In this document: one piece after another, positions 39,208 through 49,756 of the stretch
How the letters are laid out: each line of letters begins with the position of its first letter
Position numbering within the stretch: the stretch's first letter is position 1
Assembly (NCBI RefSeq): GCF_047496725.1
Contig: NC_132978.1
Location: 4,331,501-4,395,500, forward strand
Reading direction: 5' to 3'
Origin: Anoplolepis gracilipes
Lineage: Eukaryota; Arthropoda; Insecta; Hymenoptera; Formicidae
Length of the DNA stretch: 64,000 nucleotides
Notes under the pieces: generated by a model
Told to the model about the DNA's origin: nothing
The model's input: only the letters and a program-made list of their open reading frames with translations
Databases searched by the model: none
Position numbers and translations under genes: made by a program

Positions 39208-39444
39208 CAACATATGATGCGTAGCACTTGCAGCACTTGATCTATAAAAAAGCAAATATAAATATATTATTACATTTCAAGTATATATTTAGTCTTTTTA
39301 AATAATCAAAAATTTGAAATATGTATACAACATATATATTATACATATTAATGCAAAAAGACTATGTTAGTCATGAGAACCAGGGGAAAATAAGTGATTA
39401 ATATGCAAGTAAAAAATAATATGATAAGTTTTACTCATCTCACC
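39208..39444 (-). ncRNA. Candidate 5' exons and intron of a minus-strand transcript
   Basis: Reading leftward from the CpG-rich block near 39.7 kb: a leader ends at 39444 with a strong donor (gtagcag|gtgaga). A 34-base exon follows at 39241-39208, bounded by acceptor cttttttatag and donor gtgagt. The leader holds a 12-codon upstream ORF (MKKQQRKSEEKK, stop). I find no downstream coding exon on this strand before the SLC17 gene. It may be an lncRNA, or the 5' end of a gene in whose intron SLC17 is nested. Splice sites are seen; the transcript is inference. Confidence 0.35.
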
Positions 39445-39649
39445 TGCTACTTGTTGCCTAATGCAGATCATTTTTTCTCTTCGCTTTTTCGTTGTTGTTT
39501 CTTCATAGAATCACTCGCGACTAATTATTGAATCGCGCACACAATAAATTATTGAAATACGATTTTACAGTACTTTATATACACGGCACTCGCGAGATTA
39601 ATCAAACATTACTCACACTTTGTTACATATTACGACGAAGAATAATGCG

Positions 39650-39800
39650 ACACTATTGATGCACGAAATTACAATCCGCTCGATATCCGTTGCGTTTCGG
39701 AAACGCGCGCGAATAATAGAGGGAATCTGAAATTGCGCGCCCAATTTCACGCGCCACCGCCACCCGCTGGCGCCGCGATGCGGGTGACGTCACCTTTCTC
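39650..39800 (-). promoter_or_regulatory. CpG-rich candidate promoter
   Basis: A short block dense in CG dinucleotides (aacgcgcgcgaa, attgcgcgccc, ctggcgccgcgatgcgg) in otherwise AT-rich DNA, with a CRE-like tgacgtca at 39785-39792. It sits directly upstream of the candidate minus-strand leader exon. Confidence 0.4.
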
Positions 39801-39802
39801 TG

Positions 39803-39912
39803 GTGTTCCAAAATTCACTGCCAGTACTGGCATATTGTCATCCTTGTTGTTCACTAAATACTAGACAAAGATGATAACATGCTGGCAGTACTGGCAGTGA
39901 ATTTTGGAACAC
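39803..39912. mobile_element. 110-bp hairpin element with perfect 27-bp terminal arms
   Basis: 39803-39829 and 39886-39912 are exact reverse complements (starting gtgttccaaaattcactgcc). The inner 56 bases also partly pair (attgtcatccttgt against the complement of agacaaagatgataaca). The arm contains the dyad ccagtactgg. This is compatible with a very short fold-back MITE or, if transcribed, a small-RNA hairpin. It adjoins the CpG-rich candidate promoter. Confidence 0.6.
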
Positions 39913-42535
39913 AACCTCTATCTGCACTTTCTGTACTTTAAATAACATATGCGCACGTGCTTTTTTAGAGCAATTACAATTTCATGCATATTATAATATA
40001 AATAAATAAATATATATGAAGTAAAATCAAAGTATAAATGTGCAAATTACAATTCTGAAAATATGATTGTTTTGCTATCTACTGTCCGCGATTGATTTTG
40101 ATCGAATAAATTTCTTACGAAATACACGTCAATTAATTTTATCAATGTACGAATAAATTTACATTATACGACTGACAAATAATAAAATACGAAGTTAATT
40201 ACTATATTTATACTAATTTAACATGCTGAAACGTTTCTTGATTCAGAATCGATTCTGCATTTGTGATTTTTTATCGTGGTCAAACAATAATACGAATAAT
40301 GTAGCATCGACATATTCATTTTGATACCGGGCGAAATGTGAATTAATGACCTTGCTGAGTAATTATATATAAAAATAACGATAAACCGTAAAATATAATT
40401 AAAATTTGATATTATATAGACGCATAAACATTTCGAACGTACCTCGTAAAATGCTTTTATGTAAGCAGTCGATATATATCACGATATATATGAAAATGCA
40501 GATACAATAATAGCGTAAAGTTGATCGCAGAGCAGGTGACGCGCAAAGTTGATCGTGCAATTTTCAAATTCTCTCTACTCGTCTACTATGCATTGTAATT
40601 TGTGTAATCATGTTTTCGTCGCATTATTCCTTATCGCAATACAACGTACGAATTGTGTTCAATTAACATCGAGAGTTCCGTGCAAAGCGCAATTATCGTA
40701 TATTAGTGTGATTAATGCGCGTATGTACAATCAAAATTATAATTACGTTTCTCCGAATAATTGTTATATATAGGATTATCAGAAGCAGCAATGTAAAGGA
40801 ACAAAAAAAATCTTAAAAGGTATAAAGTTACAAAATAAAGCAATTTTATTATTTTTATTTGTTCTTTAATTGTTAAATAATCATTTATTATTGCTAGGAT
40901 CGCATAATGCGATTTCGCATCATTGCACGTAAATATTATGCACAAACAATATTTATGTTTATTTTAACGTAGTATTATTTTAAAGTGCAATGTAAGGTAT
41001 ATTTCAATTTAAAAATAATATTAAAAAGAAATAATTATCTCCTGTAAATATCATGCAACAGTAATTTATAATTCTTATTTCCTATCACTTCGATTTCTAC
41101 TTCAAATAAATCACGCATAATTATCTACTTCAATATATAGCCGTTGCTTCGATACGCTCACAAATCGTTAATCATAAAAGTCAATTAATCGCGCGAGCTG
41201 ATAATCGTTTATAATTGTTCATACGGAATAATCGAGATTCAGGAGATAATAATGCAGTAACACTGAATATTCTGTTTCTTGTATTTTAAATTAATTTTGA
41301 TGAGTAGCTATTATCGCGTATTTTGCGCTTTATTTTGTAGACCTGTTAGCATTCCTAGTAATCTAACGATTAATTTCGCTCGATTGAGAACATTTCTGAA
41401 ATATATTACTTGATCTCTTAGTTTAATAAATATATCCTAATGCTATTGATGATGCGATGTGTTTCATGTGTATAATTTATTTACTAAAATTTTAACCACA
41501 ATTATAAAAATTGTAAAACAAGAAAATAATTTATAATTTAGTAGAATTTTAATAAAACAATGATAGGCATGTAATTAACAAAAATATAGTCTTCGTGAGT
41601 AAGAGAAAGAATAAATTTTAAGACTATGATAAAGTACTAAATTTTTATACTATTTTTTATATTAAAAAAAAATTATGTAGCCTTTTCTTCTTCTCCACAT
41701 TCCAAGTTATGTGCGTTGTTTAATGACAGATCTTTTTTACAATGATAATATAGAAATATCATCTAAATTTATTATTTATTATTAATCTAATCATGGCTAT
41801 CACAGAGAAAGAAGGTATTTTCTTTAATTTTCTTTAATTTTAACTTTTTTAATAAAGCTTTTTCAAGAATATTTGGAATAAGCAAGTAATTATGCTGTTT
41901 ATTACACGTACACCATGATTGTATATCATATCACGTGTATATCATAGTTTAAGTGCTTACTACCTAAGATAACGTAAAAAGATACTTAAATTGTCAGTCA
42001 ATCGCTATTGATATTAGATTAGATATCCTTAATAAATGATCCACCGATTTAAACATATCAGTTTAGTATTAAATAGAATTCGAGAATAAGAAACATCTAA
42101 ATAAAATATATAATATATCTAAATAACGTAAATATTTAAATAATATAAATTTAATGGAAACTTAAAAAGAGATAAAAAGAAAGAGAGTGGGAAGTATTTA
42201 TTATCTTATCATGTTCTAAGGCATTCTAGGTCATGTCTGTGATTATGTAAATTTAGTCAGAAAGTTTATATTGACTCTTGAACCTCGCACGTATGTACAC
42301 CGTACATTTGCTTATAATTCCTACATACAGATTTGGTTTAGATAGTATTCGCGATATCGATATATAACGACTCTGATGAATATACGTGTTTATCGAGATA
42401 TTATTGACATTAGTGACAACGTACAGAGATATAAGAAGCAAGTAATATCTGAGCAGAGATAGTGTCGTGCCAGACTGGCCCCGTGATTGATTGTGCGAGG
42501 AAAATTAAGTGGAATTAGTAATTATCATACACACA
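39913..42535. other. Non-coding DNA with one small candidate ORF
   Basis: AT-rich sequence between the hairpin and the secreted-protein gene. Apart from the short ORF at 40588-40773 I see no exon, RNA gene or repeat. A TATA-like tatataac at about 42361 lies 175 bases before the start codon of the next gene and is a possible core promoter. Confidence 0.45.
40588..40773 (+). CDS. Small ORF with signal-peptide-like N-terminus, hypothetical
   Basis: 61 codons from ATG to TAG in one exon. The N-terminus MHCNLCNHVFVALFLIAIQ has a short hydrophobic core, then RTNC, as in some signal peptides. The remaining ~38 residues are polar with two further Cys and Tyr/Asn-rich sequence (YNQNYNYVSPNNCYI). Codon use is a little less AT-biased than the flanks. 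No homologue is recognised. It could be a secreted peptide or a chance ORF. Confidence 0.22.
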   Translation: MHCNLCNHVFVALFLIAIQRTNCVQLTSRVPCKAQLSYISVINARMYNQNYNYVSPNNCYI

Positions 42536-44160
42536 ATGCGGTAAGAGAAATATTTTATTTAAAGAATTTAGAAATATATATAAAACAGAGTAATTAAACA
42601 TGAGGAATAATTGTCCACATATGGAATAATTGTCAAAATGTCCAATATGAGGAATAATTGTTAACATATTTCTTACTTTGATACGATTTAGATGGTAAAA
42701 AATACAAATATATATTTTTGCTAAAGAAATTCTTTAAAAACTTTTTATATATTAATTTGTATAATATATTTATACATTATAATAACAGTTTGTTGTATCA
42801 ATTTTAAAATTTATTTTATCACGACGTAACAGTTTTATCTTAATATCGGCTTTGTCTCTGAGACATAAAAAACTTAAAGAAACGGAATTCGATCTTTGTA
42901 GATTGTGGATATTGTTGACAACGCTTTTATTGGTCGCAATATTTGCGTCTGACGTTTTTGCGAAACAATCAAACAAAGATGTGGAATTCAAAGGCCATGA
43001 TAAGGAGAAACAAGAAGTCAATGTAAAATACAATACAAAGTGAGTACCGAACAGAAAACAAATAAAAATATCTATGTATATGTTTGTGTTTAGTGTCTTT
43101 ATTTTATATCGTATTAAGTTAAATTAAAATCTTAGAACTGAAAAAAAGCTTTCTTAAATCTAAATAAATAAATAAAAGTATTTAAATTATTATCTTCAAA
43201 GCTGTAACACTAATATATTTTATTAATATTATTCATTAATTTATTCTGTTATTTTGTTACTCATGATTAATTCTTTTTTTTAGAGATAAACATCAATCGA
43301 ATAAAAGAGATAAACATGATAAAGAAAAAAAAAAGGAAAAGAGCAGCTCGGAACAAAATGTTGAAACTCTTGCCAAAAAATATTCAGAATCAAAAAATTC
43401 TGATAAATCAGAGCAAAAATCAAAGAATAAACAAGACAAACGTGAGAAAAATATTAAAGTGATAAGTGAGAAAGAAAATAAAAATTCGGAAAATAAACTG
43501 AAATACTCGAAAGATAAGACAAAAACGGAAACAGAAAATAAGCAAGATAAGCCCGTGAAGGAACAATCGAAAAAATCTAAGAAACATTTTAAAACTTCTC
43601 AGAATTCTGAAATTCACGAAAAATTGGAGAAAAGCTCGAAGGAAGGAAAAAACAAGAAGAAATCGAAAAATATTGAGAAAGTAGAAAACATTAAAGAAAG
43701 TGCAAATGCTGACGTTCAAAACAAGAAGGTAAAGCGTTCTACGAAATATTCTGAAGACACTCAGGATGTTGTTGATAAAAAAAGCAAGAAAACAAAGCAC
43801 GATAAAAAAAAGAAACAAGAAATACCTAGAAAGGAATCCGAAACAACCGAGGAAGAATTAGTTGAAACTGATTTGTCACCTGAAGATTATGAGCAGGAAA
43901 AAAATGTGCATAAGACCAAGAAGGAGGAACAGAAGCCTCAGAAAACATCGAAGGAAAGTAAGAAAAATAAGAAAAAGCAGGAAACATTGCAAGAAAAAGA
44001 GGAAACCGAAGAGGAAGTAGCAAGTCCCATCGAAGAAGAAGAAACTGTGCAGAAATTTGGAAATTTAAAAGAGAAGGAATCGATAGAACAAAGCGAGACA
44101 GAAAGCGAAGAAAATTGTCCAGCTCAAAATAAAGAAAAGTGTACAAGATTAGAGTTATAA
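42536..44160 (+). CDS. Secreted Lys/Glu/Ser-rich low-complexity protein, hypothetical
   Basis: Predicted 339 aa from three exons: 42536-42540 (ATG plus two bases), 42902-43039 and 43284-44160. Donors are gtaaga and gtgagt; acceptors are ctttgtag and ttttttttag. This splice gives a textbook signal peptide (MRLWILLTTLLLVAIFASDV then FA), cleaved before KQSNKD. The mature chain is extremely rich in Lys, Glu, Ser and Asn, with no membrane segment and no recognised domain. Its only Cys pair is near the C-terminus (EENCPAQNKEKCTRLEL, stop). Composition suggests disorder or an extended coiled rod. An alternative acceptor before 42833 stays in frame but would place 23 mostly polar residues ahead of the hydrophobic core. 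The terminal RLEL is only loosely like a KDEL-type retention signal. Function unknown; the gene converges with cubilin. Confidence 0.65.
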
Positions 44161-44428
44161 TATTTTAATATTTTGATATAACATTCAAAAACATTACAAT
44201 ATTGAATATCACTCAATGAAAGACACTCATTTATTAATATATTTATATAATGTTATTTTTATCGTGTCATATCAATTTGATTGTTTTAAATGATATCGCG
44301 TACTATATCAAGCGATATTATTTTTATTTTGTTTATTTACAAATAATTATATATAAATTTGAAATAAAACTGCCATATTAAATTTGTAATTTATAAACAT
44401 CACTTTTTACAGTCTCTTGGTGTTCCTC
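44161..44428. terminator. Convergent 3' UTR interval shared by two genes
   Basis: Only 268 bases separate the stop of the plus-strand secreted-protein gene (44160) from the minus-strand cubilin stop (44429). The first plus-strand AATAAA after the stop is at 44363-44368. For cubilin, TTTATT (AATAAA on the minus strand) occurs at 44332-44337 and 44323-44328. If these are used, the two mRNAs overlap tail to tail by some tens of bases. Confidence 0.4.
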
Positions 44429-47400
44429 TTACCAGCTATCGATTATATTGATGGGATGAACTGAAAATATTATTTTACAATTATATATGATCTTTTATCA
44501 TACGCTTGCATGATTTGTAAGTCATAGGTAGAAAAATTCATATTGCAACCATACAGACACGAATGTCTACTTACCAGTAGATTGTGCCATAAACGCAATA
44601 ACCCATCCCGTTCCAATATTATTCACTGTCGAAGTATATTTCACGAGAACTCGATCAGTATCAATCTCTAATCTCGCTGGATCATCCTATGCAAAAAATA
44701 ATATTATATATTCTTAATGTATGTGATGTGTGTGTTACAGAAAAGATTTTGAAAACTATAAAATATATGATCTAAGAAAAAGTTAAAAATTGAATTTTGT
44801 ACAAAATAAAACTATAAAGCGTTTCTGATAGATAATCAATTTTATCAATTGCAGAATTGGTGTAGTTCTCGAAAATGTCATCAATCATTTTACAAAACAA
44901 TTTACCCCGCCGCAGAAAGTGCTGCGTAAAAGTTCTCCGCTAGGAACAACATCGTAAATTTTGACGTTATTGTTGCCGCAGTTTTTCTTGGTGCCGATGT
45001 CGAAGACGAGGAACTGAAGAATGATCTTGAAGCCTCGTGGCACGCTTACATCCCAAGTGCACACGGTATTGTTGCGATATACATTCGGATACAACGGTGA
45101 GGTGAATTTGCCACCGTAATTGAATATGCGACCGCCGCAACCTCGACCTGCGCAATTTCATTTTTGAGATATCATATATGCATTGTTTTAATGCACGTGA
45201 CGTTTGCAACGACATCACATAATCGGATCCTCTCGCGCGAAAATAAACCGCAACATTTCACGAGCGCGTATCTGGTGACGCTGCAACCTCGTAAATCATT
45301 GCATTGTAATTTCTCCGCATCTGGTGGCGCGCATTAATCGAATACGAAGAGATAGGAGAAGAGAAAGGGAGATGACAGAGAGATTTGTCCCTCCCTACAT
45401 GCGTCATACCTGCGTCCGTGGTCGTGTAAATGATGTCATAACTTTGATAAGACTCGGCACCCTCGGTCCAGGAGTGTAGAGTGAGTTTGTTACCGCTGCT
45501 AAAAATCGGACTTGGTGTCGCTATACTACATAATCGTGTGAACGGTCCGGTGGAATTACCGTCATGAATCTATGAGATTCATAAGTTTATTTGAAAATTT
45601 AGACATGTAACGATGCGCCTCGTAAGGACGAATTTTATTCTTCATTTAGTTTTTTTCCATTAAAATAAATTAACACTATAATTAATTATCCTAGTATAAG
45701 AAGAGTAAGATAACGTATGTACCTGCAGTGCGTTCCTCGTACAATGTTCTGAATCGTAAACGCTAAATTGATTAAAATACAAAGAAATGGTGTGATTTTC
45801 AGGAGCAGTGATCGTGATCCAGCAGTTTGTAAATCCGCGATGAACGATACGTCCTTGTTCACTCGTGTAATTTCGATCGCAATTTGCTGTACTATATTCC
45901 AGCTTAAAGCCTTTATGATTATTGGACAGTGATTTAAAAGTTATTTGGATGCTGTTGCCGTAACTGTAGGAGAAAAATCGAGTTGAAAAAATATTCTACT
46001 CTTAACAATATAATAATTTAATAGAATAAATTCAAATACCTGTAATACTCGTGTGGCAATTCGCTGCCGCAATATTTATACGAGGAGAGAGGGAAATGGC
46101 TGCCCTAAAACATAAAATAAATATAAGATTCAATAAGGTATACCTATAAAATGAAATACAAAATAATCGTAAAATGTTAAATGTAAATGAATTGTTCTAG
46201 AGAGAACTTACCACCTCGACAGTTACCGGATGTTGTTTTGCGCCATTATAAATAAAGTTTGCTCCAAAGCCTTCGTTTATATAAGTCTAACAATTAAAAA
46301 AGCCATATACTAAAAGCTACATAATACTAATTATATATATATGTATAAATTATAAAATAGTTTTAAATTGTTATCTATCATCTATTAAAGGAGAGAGGAT
46401 ATTTTTCTAAAATAGATATTGTCAGCATATGCAGACTAAGAGTACTTATTCTTTATTAAATATTTACCTTTTGCTCAGTAATTTCTAAATACTCGTTCTC
46501 ACACTTGCTAGATTCTGCCATATCGAAATCTATAAATCGAATTCGCAGTCTATCACTATACTTATCAGGATGCCGTAAAGTCCACTGACATTGTGTTCCA
46601 GTTGTATGCGTATTTGGATAACCTGGAGAAGTGAGTGTCTGCACTGTTTCGTTTATTACTCGAGTACTTAGGCCACACAATGCTGCAATATGAGAAAAGT
46701 AGCATCAAAACCCTAATCAAAGAAAGAGTAAATTGTAATTGAAAAAACAATAAATAGGAATTTTTAAGTTGTTATGCATTTTAACGTCAATGTAAATAAT
46801 TAATAAAAATTCTGCTAGAGAAAAATAATAAATGTATAAAAAAAATTATGCATTTAAATATATTTTTTAATGTATACAATAATGTAATTGTAAATAGCCG
46901 AAATGCTAAATATGAAGTTTCTTACAATTAATAGTATCTAAGGTGGCCGTTACACCTGCACCTTCATTTTCACCGTCACTATAAAATCTAATCCACAGCA
47001 TATTTGAAATAGATAACACAGGAATTGGCGGTACATTTCCACAAAATTGACCTAAAAGTTGGCCATATGGTCCAGCACCATTTCGGACCTGAAAATAACA
47101 AAATACACGATATTTTAACGTAAAATAATAAATTAAAATAAATATATCAGAAAAGTTAAATTAATGTATTTCTCTTTTACTTTTTGTCTTCTTATCTCCG
47201 TTGCTAATTTGAATTCTAATCAATATTATGTGTTGAAGACTAGTAAGATATTATTTATTTATTTTGTTTTATACTATTTTATTATTTATTTGACGATATT
47301 ACATTATGCACTAATATGCACTGATACAATGCAATGCTTATTAAACGCGAGCGCAAACTTACCTCGAGATAATCACCGCTACATTTATAAATTTGGTTGG

Positions 47401-49756
47401 CGGAAATAAACTGAGTATAGTTAGTTGAATTCTTTATATCCATATAATTGATAGTAAATCTAATATTTTTAGCTGGCGATGTAATCACAGTCCAATGACA
47501 CTCTTCAAATGATTGATAAGTTGCCGTCTGCTGAGTTTTAAATGATTTAGATTGAATCGAGGTCATATTAATAAATTCTCCGCAACCATCGGCTGGACTT
47601 GTTGTAAACAGTACCTAAAATTTTATTTATTATTATACATATCCAATTATCTATTATTATTATACGTATCACTCATTTGATTGATAACGTTAGCAAAATA
47701 AATAGCAGAAGAGTCATCGGATAATGATTGTGATAAAAAATGCGATACTTTGTTATTATCAATTTTGTAATAGATATTTTTTAATAATGACATCAAACGA
47801 CATTAAGAACGATAGACATTACTTTGGCTGTGAAACCTTCGAAATGGCTGGAGCCATCAGCGTTAAAATTGACGACCATGGAATTGGATTCGGATTTAAA
47901 TGTTGGTAAATGTTCAGTCAAGTTTCCACAAATCAGAGCTATCCGTTTATTAGGTTTAATCAAATCACCTTCGTAAACGATGACGTTGTCGAAGTAGCAG
48001 CTACAAAAATTCGTGATAATAATTGATAAGGTTGAATAATGTATATAAAAAAATTAGCCTTTGAAAAAATTTACCTTGTGCTGAACTCGAGAACGAACTT
48101 TTCGAATCGTACAAGTACGCTCTTCCCTTGCGGGGCTTTAATGATCCAAGTGCAATTCATACGCCCGAAATATTCTTCTCCATGCATCAAGGGCTTGAGT
48201 TCGGTGGGGTGTGTAATTATACCCCCGCATTCTATTGATTACATTGATTTTGTTATTTCGTTAATCTTCCTATAATTATCTTATTAACTTTGTAATTACA
48301 AAATTAATATATGTTGCATATTAACTGCGCTAATTCTCTAGCAATTATAAATTATTGTTTAAAATATAATATCCAAAATAATTTTTATCTTTATAATCTA
48401 TATGAAAACTCGTGAGAAACTTACTGTTGAGGAAGTATTTAAATTGGAAGCCACTTCGCTGCGCATATTTATCCGTCATAAAGATAATCTGGATAGATGA
48501 GATAGATCTCAAAAGTGGCGGTTTATTATTACCACAATAATTCTCCTCACTTTTCTCCCCATTTTCCATCATATGATGATATTCGTATCTCATGATCGTG
48601 ACATTGTCAAAACGACAATCACTGTGACCTGTCAAAATGAACTTCACTTTGATCTTGTAATTTTTCTTGTTCTTTTTAAAGAACTTTACTCATATATCAA
48701 ACATTATCGTGACTTTATGAAAGGCTTAGGTACTAGGCGCTATATTATGCTTGCAGTAGCACATAATGCACAGAATTTCATCACAGGCTGAGAGGAGGAG
48801 GGATTCACTCACCGCGCTCGAGTTGAAAGTCAGTGAACTCGACGATAATGTCCTCGTCTGGCGCTACGATGGTATAATTGCAGAACGCGTTCGGTGGATA
48901 GAAGTTTGGATACGACGGTGATTGGATGATGTTAACTCTCTCGGTAGCTTTGAAAATACCGCCGCAATTCTCATCCCAGACGGCGCGGAAACCGTCCGAT
49001 TGTACTGCCTCGTTTGAATGGAAGATCACCTTCATGAGGTTCGACGTCGAGTTAAAGGGCGTAGGTGTGTTTCTGCCGCAAACCTTGCCGAGACTCTTCC
49101 ATTCGCCATTGTCGTTATTTTCGTCTGTTAGGATCCAATCAAATACCTGTATAATATAGTTTATAATATTATCGTCAATATTTGTAATACACGAAGTTTC
49201 TGATTATTAAAAAATATTATTGTAAGAGCGAGATTATAAACAAAATAATAATAATAAATATTTAATATTTATCATACATAAGTAATATATAATAGAGAGA
49301 TTAATATAATAATTAAACCTAACCTGCACATAATCTTTCTCGCAATTAGGACTAGTCTCTAGAGTGAAACGATCGATGAAAGTTAAGCCTATCGAATATC
49401 CATTGTCACCAATTATTTCCCACGTACATTCACCGTTATTTGGATATTGTTTGGGAAATCTGCAATATTTTAAAAGTATTATTAATTGAGTAATTAAGTT
49501 TTTTTTTTTCAAAGTAGTATTTGTTATCGCAAGTAATTACTCGGGTGATGTAATTTCGCGATTGCGACCGCGTAATGATCCATCACAACCTGTGATGACA
49601 GGCTCTACATTAATCTCGAAATCGCTTTGATTCTCTGACGCGTAATATTCTATCCACAACTGATTCGATATGCTGTTTATCTTGTATTTCTGAAGTTGAT
49701 TTTCATCAGCATGCAAGCAGTGCTTTACGACTTGCGGCGCCGTCGCTCCGCCATTC
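44429..49756 (-). other. CUBN: Cubilin CUB domains 21-27 and C-terminal tail
   Basis: Exons 49756-49541 (CUB21 start), 49459-49324, 49146-48813, 48628-48425, 48231-48075, 48000-47823, 47614-47363, 47088-46926, 46682-46468, 46286-46212, 46104-46040, 45963-45723, 45569-45410, 45147-44906, 44687-44575 and 44460-44429. Openings: CDGSLRGR, CGGIFKAT, CGGIITHP, CGEFINMT, CGLSTRVI, CDRNYTSE, CGGRIFNY. CUB25 is the most fragmented, spread over four exons including two of 75 and 65 bases. The last CUB contains the apparent +1 frameshift described in the findings. Confidence 0.9.

Noticed and set aside
42833..42901. Extended second exon of the secreted-protein gene using the acceptor before 42833
   Set aside because: In frame, but it would put 23 mostly charged residues before the hydrophobic core; the 42902 acceptor gives a clean signal peptide. 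Not fully excluded.
43420..44146. Long Phe/Leu-rich minus-strand ORFs
   Set aside because: Antisense shadows of the Lys/Glu-rich coding exon on the plus strand.
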